In this document: one piece after another, positions 10,015 through 21,387 of the stretch
Layout: every line of letters begins with the position of its first letter
Numbering within the stretch: position 1 is the stretch's first letter
Assembly: GCF_905475345.1 (NCBI RefSeq)
Contig: NC_066606.1
Span: forward strand, 2,573,501-2,637,500
DNA: 64,000 nt
Direction: 5' to 3'
DNA from: Vespula vulgaris
Lineage: Eukaryota > Arthropoda > Insecta > Hymenoptera > Vespidae
Translations under genes and position numbers: made by a program
The notes under the pieces: model-generated
Database searches by the model: none
Told to the model about the DNA's origin: nothing
The model's input: only the letters and a program-made list of their open reading frames with translations

Positions 10015-10101
10015 ATGGTGTCTGTCCTGGACAGCAACCTGTACGACGTAATGAAGATGAACGGCGAGGCAACGAAGGACATTTACCCTCTCTTGGGATA
10101 A
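10015..10101 (+). CDS. Candidate 28-codon ORF or exon, unknown function
   Basis: The frame starts at ATG 10015 and stops at TAA 10099-10101. The peptide begins MVSVLDSNLYDVMKMNGE and ends DIYPLLG, a balanced amino-acid mix unlike the repeat-derived frames. About 22 of 28 third positions are G or C, striking in DNA of about 30% GC and the best coding-like signal I could find by eye. The frame is also open upstream to a TGA at 9970-9972. No family is recognised. A splice acceptor could lie in the AG-containing stretch just upstream (10003-10009, downstream of the CT tract ending near 9955), but this is speculative. It could be an alternative exon, a short peptide or a chance frame. Confidence 0.2.
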   Translation: MVSVLDSNLYDVMKMNGEATKDIYPLLG

Positions 10102-10448
10102 GTTTCAACGATAATGATTCGTTGAATCCAAACAGGATCGTAACAACGAAATCCTTCGCATACTGGAATCAACGTACTATCCGTTATATATTCGCAAAAT
10201 TATGGTATTTATTTTCTTTTTTCTTTTTCCTTTCTTTCTTTTCTTTCTTTTTTTCTTTCTTGTACAGAACAAAAGCTGATGAAATATATCGAAGAATTAA
10301 TTCGTCGTTAAGGAATGGCGATTCTTTGAAGTGTTACAAAGCGGCTAAGAATTTTTTATTTTCCGATTTGATAAACGCGAACGATAATCTGGAGAGGAAT
10401 CATCTCAGGGGAGGGTAGGAAGGAGTTATTTTTCACATTAACCTCGAA

Positions 10449-10567
10449 TTTTTTTGGCAAACACGAATACAGATAAAACGTAGTACTTGCTGTAATTTAT
10501 TTCCGACATTTTTTAAGTAAACACGAATGTAGGTAAACGTAGTACTTACAGTAATTTATTTTTCGAA
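10449..10567. repeat. Diverged 60-bp tandem duplication
   Basis: Two adjacent copies (about 10449-10507 and 10508-10567) share AAACACGAAT, a short variable stretch, then AAACGTAGTACTT and GTAATTTATTT. They differ by substitutions and one-base indels, so the duplication is not recent. Confidence 0.85.
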
Positions 10568-10569
10568 CT

Positions 10570-11190
10570 TAGTGAATATTATAAAACATGTTTGAACGTA
10601 GGAGAGGAAACTTAGGATGAATTAATGGAATCGCAAAATTAAGAGTTCTCTTTTTTCTTTTTCTTTTTTTTTTATATAAACTATAATAACTCGTAATGTT
10701 CGGATTAAAAGAGATCAATTTGTTTTTCTTTTCTTTCTTTTTCTGTTCGAAAATTTCTATTCAAAAAATACGATAATAAACTTACAATCTTTAGAAAAAA
10801 AAATAAAAGATAAAAGGACGATATACCGTCAAGCGCACGTGTACTTCGATGCCATAGATTTTTCCCTTTTTTTTTTTTCTTTTTCTTTTTTTTTTTATAC
10901 CGACGATAATTGGACGCGACATATTGTGATCTTGCCGCGATTTGGCATATTACATCGGACATTTGTTTCTATGACCATCCCACCCCCATCCCTTTTCCAT
11001 CCATCCCATCGCAGTCCAACCCATCTAACTGTACTCTTTGTTTTGTGGAAATGGAGGTTTTTGGTTGGGTATAAAGAAAAGGTCAGTTAATCTTTATTCG
11101 AGTGCGTGACATAACATATGTGTTCTGATACCAACCCTTTCGATCGAGTTCCAGTATATTCTCATGCTGTAAATGCATTGAAATATTTTG
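10570..11190. other. Non-coding DNA
   Basis: Unique sequence is mixed with T-rich runs (10649-10672, 10865-10896). No gene is recognised. Confidence 0.55.
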
Positions 11191-11194
<4 letters not shown>

Positions 11195-11221
<27 letters not shown>

Positions 11222-11222
11222 C

Positions 11223-11262
<40 letters not shown>
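11195..11262. repeat. (AT)n microsatellite in two blocks
   Basis: Two AT tracts (11195-11221 and about 11229-11262) are separated by a short ACCTTATATG interruption. Confidence 0.97.
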
Positions 11263-11264
<2 letters not shown>

Positions 11265-11441
11265 TACATTCATGTATGTGTGTGTGTATACATATAGAAC
11301 TATTGGTCTATAGATGTTCCTATTCTTTTACGACGATCACTATAAAATATTTTTTTCTCGATAGTACATAGTTTGATCGATACAACGACGTTTTATCTCG
11401 AATATAATCAAAGTTATAGTTCATCTATAATTTTTATATCT

Positions 11442-11445
<4 letters not shown>

Positions 11446-11491
<46 letters not shown>
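11446..11491. repeat. (CT)n microsatellite
   Basis: About 23 uninterrupted CT copies. Confidence 0.97.
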
Positions 11492-11493
<2 letters not shown>

Positions 11494-11494
11494 A

Positions 11495-12005
11495 CGAAAT
11501 GCATAGATATAGATGGTTTATAACATGCAATTGATCCAACGCAAGCAAAGAAAAAAAGAATGAAAGAGAAAGAGAAAAAAAGAAGAGAGTTTATTTTCCG
11601 ATTTTATTTTTTTCTTTCCTTTCTTTTTTCATTTTCCTTTTATTTTTTCAAACCGTGTTATCGTAGTATACACATTTATACACGACCTTCGATTGCTAAG
11701 GGTTGAAAAAAGAAAAAAGAGAAAAATTTTTCTTCCTTCATTTTAAACATTACGCGAAATCGATATAAAAATTCTCGCATGAATATAATCTCATGGGATT
11801 ATGGAGAGGATGATATCGTGAAAACCTGGATAATATAGTTTGTTCATCGAAAAAGTCACTGATTTTTTTCGCGCCACCAAATTATCCTGGTTCGTAACGG
11901 TTTCAACCTAGTATTCGCAATCAAAGTCGCTCGATAAATCAAAGACCCCAGGGCCAAAAGTTTTAATTGGTATGGAAGAAGGACTGACGCGATGTGTCAA
12001 GTGAC
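11495..12005. other. Unique non-coding DNA
   Basis: Nothing gene-like is seen. Purine-rich (11548-11590) and pyrimidine-rich (11600-11650) stretches face each other and could pair. Confidence 0.55.
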
Positions 12006-12007
12006 TA

Positions 12008-12059
12008 TACCATACCATACCACACCATACCACACCACACCATACCATACCATACCATG
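12008..12059. repeat. (CCATA)n/(CCACA)n pentanucleotide repeat
   Basis: About ten pentamers alternate between CCATA and CCACA. The Thr/Pro/Tyr/His frame across it is an artefact. Confidence 0.95.
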
Positions 12060-12261
12060 TCATGTCGTGCAATTCCATCCTCTTTCGCCTCTACCCCTTT
12101 TAACACCCCTTTTGATCCTACCACTTTTACTACGACGTTCCGTATACTCTTCATCCCTCGTTCCTACGTCTATCACCACCCTTACCACCCCCTACTACCA
12201 CCCTTCATCGATATAGTAAGGCACGTAAGGGTAAGAGTCTCTTCTAACGTTAACTTCGCGA

Positions 12262-12269
12262 TATAAAAG
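12262..12269 (+). promoter_or_regulatory. TATA-box-like site
   Basis: TATAAAAG lies in a unique GC-richer context. No convincing initiator or downstream ORF accompanies it, so this is a weak prediction. Confidence 0.12.
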
Positions 12270-12599
12270 CGACAACTACGTCGATCAAACTCACCACGAA
12301 GAAGTTTAAGATCGCGATAGGTGTTCGTTGGCCCTCCTCCTCCCTCATCACCCTCCTCCCACTCCATTCCGTCAGCTGTTCAAGTCTCTCGCAATCATTT
12401 AAGTCGATAAAAACAGTTTTATCATTCGGTATAAACCAACCCATTTATTTCCTCGAGTCTTAGCTATCTTAGAAATTAATACTTTCGAGTTGTTATTACG
12501 CGACTCGGTTAATTTTTTTTTGTTTTTCTCTTTTTTTTGATTCATTAATCACTATGCATCTGAATTGTATCTGTATTGTATATTAAAATAAAGTATGTG

Positions 12600-12780
12600 T
12601 TTATATATATATATATATAATAAATATATGTAATAATAAATTTATATATTATAATAATATATAAAATAAATATTTCTATATTAATTGTTTTAATATATCA
12701 ATTATATAAATTAATAACATAATTATATTAATTAATTAATTACATTTTTATATATTACTAATAAATACATATAATAATAA
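12600..12780. other. Very AT-rich stretch
   Basis: TA, TAAT and TTAA motifs with almost no G or C. Nothing coding is present. Confidence 0.7.
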
Positions 12781-12930
12781 ATTGATGTTTTCGCGCTCTT
12801 CTTTCGTAAAAATGTTATAAACAATTAAAAACGGATTGGTAACATATTAAATAAATATCTCGATCGATAACGAAAAGCAATCGAAAGATGAAAATTTTGC
12901 ATGCGATCGAGAAACACGATCTAATGAAGC

Positions 12931-13026
12931 TGTTCGTTCGTTCGTTCGTTCATTCATTCGTTCATTCATCCGTTCGTTTGTTTGTTCGTTCGTTCGTTCG
13001 TTCGTTCGTTCGTTAGTTCGTTCGTT
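12931..13026. repeat. (TTCG)n/(TTCA)n tetranucleotide array
   Basis: About 23 tetramers, mainly TTCG with TTCA and TTTG variants. The minus strand reads Asn-Glu-Arg-Thr repeats, which is not a gene. Confidence 0.97.
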
Positions 13027-13029
13027 AAT

Positions 13030-14055
13030 AAAGCTTAATTTCGATGAAAATTTCGTATCAAACAATCGGCTGGATGATTATTTGGTTATAACAACGTGTT
13101 ACGTGGAACTTTAAATAGATCAGAGCCGACGAACTTTATGACGTACAGAGTTTATGCGATAACAGGGCTTTTCCTACGCCTCCATACTTTTATAAAAACG
13201 AGGACAACGATGATCAAGAAAAGTGCTCGATCGTTAAGACTCGTTGAATCGTAACTTCAAATAATAAATTCCTTTCACGATCGTGTCTTGGCGTATGATC
13301 TTAAAACGACTTTATTCGACGGACGACTGAATTTTATTTATTATATATATATATATTTTTTAAACACTAGGAAATATAATAAATATGTAACAACTAACGT
13401 GATACTAACGTAGAAATATATATATTTTTTTGTTAAATTAAAAACATTTTCGAGAAAACAAGATCAACAAAATCAAAGTTCTCTCTCTCTCTCTTTTTTT
13501 GTTTTTTACTAAATTCGAAAGTTCGAAACACTTTTAAGCTCACGTGGTAAGGTCAACTTATACGAATACGTACACTCACATATATACAAATTTAGGATCT
13601 TAATTGTCGATCTTAATTTTGCCAATGTGAATTTTGATAAAAGTAACGATGTACGATTAATTCTCACGGTTTATCTATATTAGATAGGACGGTGGTGTAA
13701 CGGTATAGGTGTAACGTTGTAATGGACGAAAGTTACTAACAGCCGACGATAAACACGTCGGAAAAGAATAACTATCGACCTATGCGCTAGAGTTCACGTT
13801 ACGTGACTTTTATAATCTCCACTTTTACCTGTGTATATGTATACGTACACGAGTGCGTTTGTGTTTGCGTTTCTCTGCTTGTATGTATGAAACTGGATAG
13901 CATGGGATAGATACAGGTTACATACAACGTACAACAATGGCCGTGTATCAATCACTCGTACGTGCTATTCCTCTATTCTACCGTAATATTCTCCATCGTA
14001 AATGATAGGCATATAGACCGGTAATAGCGTTTACAAATGTCTCTGACGTCGAGTT
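13030..14055. other. Mostly unique non-coding DNA
   Basis: This is one of the less repetitive kilobases. It contains CACGTG followed by AAGGTCA (about 13541-13555), an E-box next to a nuclear-receptor half-site, and repeated GTGTAACG/GTAACG motifs at 13695-13725. No open frame is convincing. Confidence 0.5.
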
Positions 14056-14075
14056 AAACGTGTGTGCATTGTACG

Positions 14076-14122
14076 ATGCATGGTGCATGGTGCATGGTGC
14101 ATGTGCATGTGCATGTGCATGG
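14076..14122. repeat. TGCATGG/TGCATG minisatellite
   Basis: Three 7-bp units (TGCATGG) are followed by three 6-bp units (TGCATG), a unit-length switch within one short array. It is rich in GCATGC-like palindromic steps. Confidence 0.92.
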
Positions 14123-14129
14123 ATGATAC

Positions 14130-14560
14130 TTTGGCAATTTGTTTCCTTTTCTTTTTCCTTTTCTTTTTTTCTCTCTTTTTTTTCTTTCTTTTTTTCTTTC
14201 ATCTCGCTCGGTATCACTGTAGAGATATACCGTTCGGTGCAGGAGTGTAACAAATATTTAAAAAAAAAAAAAAGAAAGGGAAAGAAAAAAAAGGACAGTT
14301 GTTTTTTTTATCTCGTGGACGTTCGAATCTTTTTTTCAAAACATCAATCGATCCTCGTCGTTGTTTTCTTTTTTTTATTTTTTCTTCTTCCTCGACCACG
14401 TAGTCGTTGTTTTTTTTTCCCTTTTTTTTTCCCCGTAAAAATTACTCTCAAGATAACCGTAGGTTGTCAACAGGCCATATAAATTCTACTAAGCGTCTGG
14501 TATATGTTTGCATAAGAATAACCCGTTACGTTGATACTTAGTGGTATTGGTATTAGTAAT
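14130..14560. other. Pyrimidine-rich non-coding DNA
   Basis: T/C-rich stretches (14140-14205, 14360-14435) and an A14 run near 14260-14273. Open frames here are Phe/Ser-rich artefacts. Confidence 0.6.
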
Positions 14561-14597
14561 ACATACATACATACATACATATATATATACATACATA
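14560..14597. repeat. (CATA)n with internal (AT)n
   Basis: CATA tetramers flank a short AT core. Confidence 0.95.
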
Positions 14598-14984
14598 GGA
14601 CAATGTACAATAGCTGCAATACACAGAAACGCAACACAAGGCATATAGCAATGAACCAATTTATCTCGTCTCGTGCTTTTAACGCAGAAACGTGTAACTT
14701 TTCTTTTTATTTTCCTTGTTTCTCTTTTTCAACAAGCATGTTCCTCCCCTCCCCCTCTCTCTCTCTCTTTTAAAGTATTTTTTTAAAGCTTCTTTTTATT
14801 TTTTATTTTTCTTTTATTATTATTCTAATTTTTTCTCAAGTTCTTTATCTAGACTGAACAATCATCGATTTTTCTCGCGAATACATAAAGACGAGATTCT
14901 GAAGGGTGCGAGATGGCTCTCTCTCTCTCTCTCTTTCTGTCTTTATCTTTATCTATCAATCTCTATTTCTCTTCTTTCTCTCCC

Positions 14985-15190
14985 TATCGCGCAAACTATC
15001 CCCTTGGTCCTTCCTGCATATTTATGGGGAACGACGATCGAATTGATTTAAAACCCCCTCGTGTTGTCGTAGGGCCGACCAACTCTCGTTTCGTAAGATG
15101 CTTGAGTATAGGAAGGACCGAGTATGTAAGGGGTGCTAAAAGCCGAGTAAATAAACGCACCCTCTTGCCCGTAACGACGCCACGAATCCA
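14985..15190. other. Unique GC-richer block with a 13-bp inverted repeat
   Basis: CTTGGTCCTTCCT (15003-15015) pairs with AGGAAGGACCGAG (15110-15122), with all 13 positions matched if one G-U wobble is allowed. The spacer is about 94 bases. The block between flanking CT and GA microsatellites is otherwise unique. A structured RNA or a relic of a palindromic element are possibilities; neither is shown. Confidence 0.3.
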
Positions 15191-15194
15191 CGAG

Positions 15195-15322
15195 AAAAGA
15201 GAGATAGAGAAAGAGAGAGAAAGAGAGAGAGAGAGAGAAAGATAGATAGATGGAGAATGAGAGAGATAGATAGAGAAAGATATATATATATATAGAGGGA
15301 GAGAGAAAGAGAGAGATAGCTA
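15195..15322. repeat. Purine tract with GA, GATA and AT repeats
   Basis: A compound of GA dinucleotides, GATA tetramers and a short AT run. Confidence 0.93.
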
Positions 15323-15329
15323 GAGGGTA

Positions 15330-16080
15330 TATATACGAAGAGAAGCACGATGAAACCTCTCACCAGGATGAAACTTGATTTACTTTGACGCCCGTATTCG
15401 TCCGAGAAAGAAGACGCGTTGAATCCTTAGAAGCGGTAAACACAAGGGTAGAAGTCGGCTATATAAAGACACCCCACCTCTCTCCCCCTTTAACACTACC
15501 CCTTCAAACCATTTCAATTCTTTTCCCTTGACTTTTATCTTTCAATTGTATAATATAAATATTATATAAAATATAAATAATTTTATTATAAATAATAAAA
15601 GAATATTATATATATAATATTCTTTTTTTTTTTTTTTTTAAATTTGTCATTCATTTTTTGATTGGCAAGTAAGAAAGAAGAATGTAATTTTCTTTGAATG
15701 AATTTCAATGAAAATTCTCTATCAATTGATAAACGTTATAACGAGTTTCGTGAAATTATTATTAAATACAAAAATAAAATTTCGGTCGGAAAGAAATACT
15801 TTTTTTTTTGAAAACTCTTTTTCAAGGTTTCGAAAATTTAAGAAATTCGTAGAAATCTGAACGATCTTCGAAGAATATTAGGATCGACGTTCGCGCTTCG
15901 AAATTCCAAAAAGAGAAGAGGGACTCATAACTTAATTCGTTTTTTCCGGTCATCCTTTTCTTTTTCTTTTTTTCTTTTCTTTTCTTTTCTTTCTTTTTAT
16001 AGTCGTATTTTAGGACGAAATATCGTCGAATCGAGGAAGTATGGTGCGAGTTATTATATAAAGAGGGTTCATGAAAAAAG
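15330..16080. other. AT-rich non-coding DNA with a TATA-like site
   Basis: TATATAAAG at 15460-15468 lies in a GC-rich context (GGC upstream, ACACCCC downstream) and resembles a TATA box. No open frame follows. An AT-rich zone (15545-15625) and a T20 run (about 15622-15641) complete the block. Confidence 0.5.
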
Positions 16081-16094
16081 ATAATGTACTTACC

Positions 16095-16160
16095 TACATA
16101 TATATATATATATACCTACCTACCTACATACATACATACATACATACATACATACATACA

Positions 16161-16210
<50 letters not shown>

Positions 16211-16211
16211 C
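16095..16211. repeat. Compound (AT)n-(TACC)n-(ATAC)n-(AT)n microsatellite
   Basis: An AT core is followed by about three TACC units, about 16 ATAC tetramers and a second AT tract. Together they give more than 110 bp of uninterrupted simple repeat. Confidence 0.97.
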
Positions 16212-16279
16212 ACGTTTTATACGCACTCGAAACGAAAGAAAGCCGTTTCTACTTTTATCAGAATGCTGGAGAGAGTAAA

Positions 16280-16373
16280 CCACCGCGTCAAAAGAAAAGA
16301 AACGAAAAGAAAGAAAGAAAGAAACGAAAGAAAGAAAGAAAGTATAGTAGAAAGAAAAAGTAAGAGACCAGAA

Positions 16374-16413
<40 letters not shown>

Positions 16414-16470
16414 AAAGAAGAAAAAGGAAAACTAAAAAAAAAAGAAAAAAGAAGAAGAGGAGAAAGAGGA
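16280..16470. repeat. (GAAA)n purine tract
   Basis: GAAA tetramers (densest at 16375-16414) sit in a purine-dominated stretch of nearly 200 bp. The Lys/Arg/Glu open frame is an artefact. Confidence 0.94.
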
Positions 16471-16663
16471 AAGTGAAGGCTCGAGGACAGGGAGAGCATT
16501 GTTATCAGGGTCTCCGGAACTGCACAACGACTACTACATATACTCTCTGAAAAGGGTAAAGCAACCTTTCAGCCAAGGATCTTTACCCTTTCGCTTTTTC
16601 GTTGTGAGAAAAAGTGAGAAAAGTGACGGAAGTGAGGTAAGGGAGGTAAGGGATATTAGAAAA

Positions 16664-16671
<8 letters not shown>

Positions 16672-16694
<23 letters not shown>
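16672..16694. repeat. (GA)n microsatellite
   Basis: Eleven GA copies. Confidence 0.95.
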
Positions 16695-16695
<1 letters not shown>

Positions 16696-16848
16696 TAAGG
16701 GCTCTCGCGAGATATCGAGATTTCAAGTAAACGCGTCTATAAATCAATTTAAAGTGACCCTTAAACGAGATCGTATTTATACTTTTCTAGACCTTACACT
16801 GGGACGTGAATGTTGTTATCGAATCTTTTTATTTCTTTTTTTATTTCT

Positions 16849-16871
16849 TTTATTTATTTATTTATTTATTT
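16849..16871. repeat. (TTTA)n microsatellite
   Basis: About five TTTA tetramers. Confidence 0.93.
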
Positions 16872-17213
16872 TTTTTTATTATTATAAGAAGAAGAAAAAA
16901 GAACGAATGTATTATTTCATTTAATCAGATACGTATGTAGTTTTTTCTTTTCTGTTTGCAAGTAGGTAAGATTTGAAAAAATTGTATTCTTCGTAGAGAT
17001 TACAGAGTTCAGCTTTCGCGTTATGATAAATTCGTTCCTGATTTGAAGTCGCACGAATGCAAAAGTTTTAAATCGCTTATCTGTTATTACCACGTGTGTG
17101 TATATGTATATATATATTTCAACATCGTTTCACGCTCGTTTCTTTTTACTGCTATCGAATCTTTTGTTATTCGATAACTTTCTCGAAAGTGAAGTAAAAC
17201 TGATTACGAATAG

Positions 17214-17221
<8 letters not shown>

Positions 17222-17259
<38 letters not shown>

Positions 17260-17312
17260 TATTTACATATATACATATGTATATATTTATGTATATATGT
17301 ATGTATGTATGT
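17222..17312. repeat. (AT)n then (ATGT)n microsatellite
   Basis: A 33-bp AT tract is followed by irregular ACAT/ATGT tetramers. Confidence 0.95.
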
Positions 17313-17319
17313 AATTTTT

Positions 17320-18420
17320 TTTAAATTCAATTTCCTTGTGAATTCTATCGAATTTATTACTTCTAAAGATATATATCTACACATTGTAGATAAGTATGTA
17401 TATATTTAAGTACATATATGTGTGTATATATATATAAAGAGAGAGATTCAAATATATGATATTAGTTATTCAACGAAATTTCATTCTCTTTTTATCGATT
17501 TTCTCGAAATTTTAAATACGACGAATATGTATTTGATTATAAGTGAAAAATATTTTTTTATTCATATACATAATTATATATTTATAAAATAAAGGTTGTA
17601 GAAGAGTAATATGTAAAATAAAAGTGACAGACTTTGCCGAATATTTTGTTTCTCTTTCTTTCTTTATCTATTATCTTTTTTCTTTATATTATAATTTCTA
17701 TGATAGTAAGAAATATTAGATAATATTAGTTCATTAGTTCAATGAACCTTAAATAATGTACACGAATTAATACGAATAATGATATGTGAAATAATCTTTA
17801 CATCCTTCATAGTCTTTTAATAATTTCTTTTAATATTCGTAAATATATTATTTACATTATATTATATTTTATTATATTGTATTATATTATATTATATTAT
17901 ATTACATCGTACTATATTATATAATATGATAATAACAACGCAAAATATTTTCATGCAGAAGAGAAAATTCGCTTGACCAATAATTGATTTTAAAAATTAA
18001 TTAACTCTCTTTCTCGAGACTTTTCCTGGCTAATAATTATTACGTCTTTTTATATTTCATTTTTTATTTGTAGATTACATAGGTATTTGTATACCTATTT
18101 TACATCCTGATTGAAGAGCGAAGTAATTGAATTTTTTTTTTTTCTTTTCTTTCGTAATAACTCGAAGGTGATCTTCGATGCACGGTATATTAAAAATTTG
18201 GATATTAATTATTAATAAAAATCTTATGAATAAAATTCAATATATTTATTCTTCTTTTTTTTTCTATTGGAACAAAACGTACGTCCTCATAGTTTCTTGT
18301 CGAACTAAAGTCGTAACATAATAATCTAAAGTTTTCCATATGACAGATTTTATTATACACAATGGAATAATAAATATGATCCCTTGATTTGAAAGTTACC
18401 CTTCTAGGAATATATATTAA
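17320..18420. other. AT-rich non-coding DNA with an (ATTAT)n pentamer run
   Basis: ATTAT pentamers occupy about 17855-17904. The rest is AT-rich single-copy-looking sequence with no recognisable gene. Confidence 0.6.
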
Positions 18421-18424
18421 GTTT

Positions 18425-18440
18425 ATGCATGCATGCATGC
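18425..18440. repeat. (ATGC)n microsatellite
   Basis: Four ATGC tetramers, a self-complementary unit. Confidence 0.93.
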
Positions 18441-18625
18441 ACACACATCTATTCATATAGGTACTCGAAATGCAATGAACGATTTTACAAGTATAACAAG
18501 ATGACTTTTCTTAATAAAAGTTTGATCAAAAAACATAACACAGTTCAGTGATAATGATTCATTCGTGAGAAGTTCGTAATCGGGTTTAGAGTTAAAGCAC
18601 CTAGAAAATGGCTCCAGGCGTTTTC

Positions 18626-18680
18626 TATTTATTTTTATTTATTTATTTTTATTTTATTTTATTTTATTTTTTATTTTTAT
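18626..18680. repeat. (TTTA)n/(TTTTA)n microsatellite
   Basis: Interleaved tetramers and pentamers of T with A. Confidence 0.93.
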
Positions 18681-18689
18681 AGAGAGGAA

Positions 18690-19380
18690 CAACTGTCGAG
18701 ATATGAACGATCGATCATGCTATTATGATACATGCTCTCGTCATATGTCCGTAAAAAAAAATGCTATTGAAAGTAGAAGTAATATTTAGTCGTTAAATCA
18801 ATGCCTTTAAGTCGTTTTTAAGAGAAAAAGAGAGAAAGATAAATAAACAGATATAATAGTAATAACGATAATAATGATATCTATTATCTCTAATTAATAG
18901 CTCAGATAGATCAAACCATAATAAATCGACATAATAATTTAATCATTTATTTAATTTTTATTGTAATAACAATGATTCATTTTCTATTATATAATTTATT
19001 ATATTACATGTAATTAATATATGAACAAGATATATAATTAATAATAAATATTAATAATTAACAAAAATAATTTATAATAAATACAGTATATATATTATAT
19101 ATTATATGAAATCTATGGAACACTTATTAGTACGAAAAAGAAAATTAGAAAACAAAAATAGAAAAAAGAAAGAAAATATTGTAAACGCTTTTCGTAAAGT
19201 GTTACAATAAAATTTATATTTTGATAAAGGGAATATAACGATGATGTTGCATTGTAAATACTATTAAAAAAAAAAGATTCTGAGATTGATTTCTCTCGTT
19301 ATAGTAAAAGAAAAGAGTACTCGTGCTACTCTAATGGTATTACAATTACTATTATTTAGAATTTTGCTTTTCTCCTTGAA
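18690..19380. other. AT-rich non-coding DNA
   Basis: Nothing gene-like is seen. ATA/TAA-rich stretches lie at 18850-18990 and 19000-19110. Confidence 0.6.
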
Positions 19381-19385
19381 ACGCA

Positions 19386-19430
19386 TCACCACCACCAACA
19401 ATAACAACAACAACAATAACAATATTGTTG
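19386..19430. repeat. (ACC)n/(AAC)n trinucleotide tract
   Basis: ACC triplets change to AAC and AAT triplets. The ValVal-rich minus frame is an artefact. Confidence 0.93.
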
Positions 19431-19439
19431 ATTTTTTTC

Positions 19440-20780
19440 AAAGGTAAATCAACCGACGTTTTTATATCTGCTTTCTTGTATATTTCTTTTTTTTTTAGCA
19501 TCGTACAACAACAAAAAAATACTCCAACTCTTTTCAATAGAATAACTACGAGATAACGATTGGTCATTATTTTCTTTTTTCTATTTTTTTTTTTTGAAAT
19601 GCGAGATAAACTCTCTTCCTCTCTCTCTCTCTCTCTTTCTTTCTTCTTCACCCTCGTCACTTGAAGTAGGATATATAACGTTCGTTCAACCCTCGCATCA
19701 CGATCATGAAAGAAAAAAAAAATAAATACGCGCGATCCGACATAACGTCGATAACCTTTTCTTTTCTTTTTTTTTTTGTTTCTCTTTCTTTTCGTTTTAT
19801 TTACGATAGAAAGAAAAGGAGAAAAAAAAAGATAACATATCAATTTAATATATTATCCGTTCGTAAAACTACACTACATTACTTTTATTAAATCATTATA
19901 ATTTGGAACACGAACGTAACGTCAATGATTTAGACTCCATTTTTGTAAGAACGTAATATTTGTATCGAAATAAAGCGAATACCGTTGAATTGTTGAGAAG
20001 AAATTTTTGTACGAGGGAATTTAAAATCTGACTGTACTGTTTTAATACCACGAAAGTAAATCATTTGCCAAGTGTGTCGTTAAAGAGATGACTCAGCAGA
20101 CACCAATGACTCGATCGAAGAAAGAATTGGAGAAATAAAATAAAATAAAAAAAAAAAAAGAAAAAAAGGAGAGAGAGAAAGAGAATTTATTTTTTTTTTT
20201 TTTTGGAATAATCTTTCTCCTTTTACTCTCTCGTTTCGTTATAATTTATTTACGATTAATTATATACTAAACGATAATATCGTTACGGAGAATTATGAAA
20301 GGATAAAGAAAAAAAAAGAAGATATAATACAAGAATAAAGAGTAGAGACATTATCATTTTTTAACTATTAAATATTACGTATTACCAATATTGACTTTCT
20401 AAAAGAACATCAGGCTCTTAACTTCCTGAAAAATAATATTTCATCTAAAAATAATATTTCTCAACTTTATCCCATCTCATCTTACAATTAATCGTACATC
20501 ACTTTAATATCGATATATAGAATGTAAATGTTTAAAATAAGAAACAAACGAACAAACGAATACAAAATATTCTTTTTTAATAAAACATTTTAACGAACGA
20601 ATGAACATTAAAATAACGCTTTAACGAAACGTCCTCGTCCTCGTATATTATTCCACATTACTTTCATTCGTAAGAATAAAAGGAAATTAAAAAGAAAGAA
20701 AGAAAGAAAAAAAAAAGAAAGAAAGAGGTGAGAAGAATCGTGGAGAAAGTGATCGACCAAAAGAGTTTCAACTATACAGT
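19440..20780. other. Non-coding DNA
   Basis: T- or A-rich runs (for example 19560-19600, 20140-20215), a CT tract at 19619-19637 and unique AT-rich DNA. No gene is recognised. Confidence 0.55.
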
Positions 20781-20781
20781 A

Positions 20782-20818
20782 CTTACTTATTTACTTACTT
20801 ACTTACTTACTTACTTAC
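20782..20818. repeat. (CTTA)n microsatellite
   Basis: About nine CTTA tetramers. Confidence 0.97.
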
Positions 20819-20988
20819 ATTGAGTTGGTAAAAACGATTGGTTGATAGAAACGATGAATGGTGGAGAGGAAGCATTACTACGGTCGTTATCCAATAATTT
20901 TCTAAGATCTTATTTTCACAACAAGAAAATCTTAAATTGGCCGTCCACTTACAGCAACTTCAATTTGTTCACGTTCCTTTTTCTACCC

Positions 20989-20992
<4 letters not shown>

Positions 20993-21041
<49 letters not shown>

Positions 21042-21072
21042 TCTATCTCAATCTCTATCTCTATCTCTATCT
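20993..21072. repeat. (CT)n and (TATCTC)n compound microsatellite
   Basis: A 42-bp CT tract is followed by TATCTC hexamers. The 209-codon plus frame that crosses it is Ser/Leu/Phe-rich because of this and neighbouring pyrimidine tracts, and is rejected. Confidence 0.97.
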
Positions 21073-21355
21073 TTATCTATCCTTTCAGCTCACTCGTCTC
21101 ACATCGTTTTCTTCGTTCTTGCCAATCTTTTCCCCTACTCTTTCTTTTTCTTGTTTCTTCTTTCTCTCTCTTTCTCTCTTATCCTTTTCGCACCATCATC
21201 CATCCGATCACCCTTTCTCCGTTCGGTCGAAGTTGAGTTACTTTCCAATCTGTCGTCCTCCATAGAGGCCATATCGATTTTATTACGTTCTCGTCGCGTT
21301 CTTCGAACTTTTCTCGTCCTTTCTCTCCTATCCCTTCTTTCTTCTTTCCTTCCTT

Positions 21356-21387
21356 GTTTCTTTCTTTCTTTCTTTCTTTCTTTCTTT
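21356..21387. repeat. (TTTC)n microsatellite
   Basis: Eight TTTC tetramers within a pyrimidine-rich domain (21115-21430). Confidence 0.96.

Noticed and set aside
16071..16550. Plus frame of 159 codons, Tyr/Ile/Thr then Lys/Arg-rich
   Set aside because: Entirely (ATAC)n, (AT)n and (GAAA)n translated.
19352..19843. Minus frame of 163 codons
   Set aside because: Lys/Glu-rich from T/C-rich DNA plus a Val run from AAC triplets; no unique domain.
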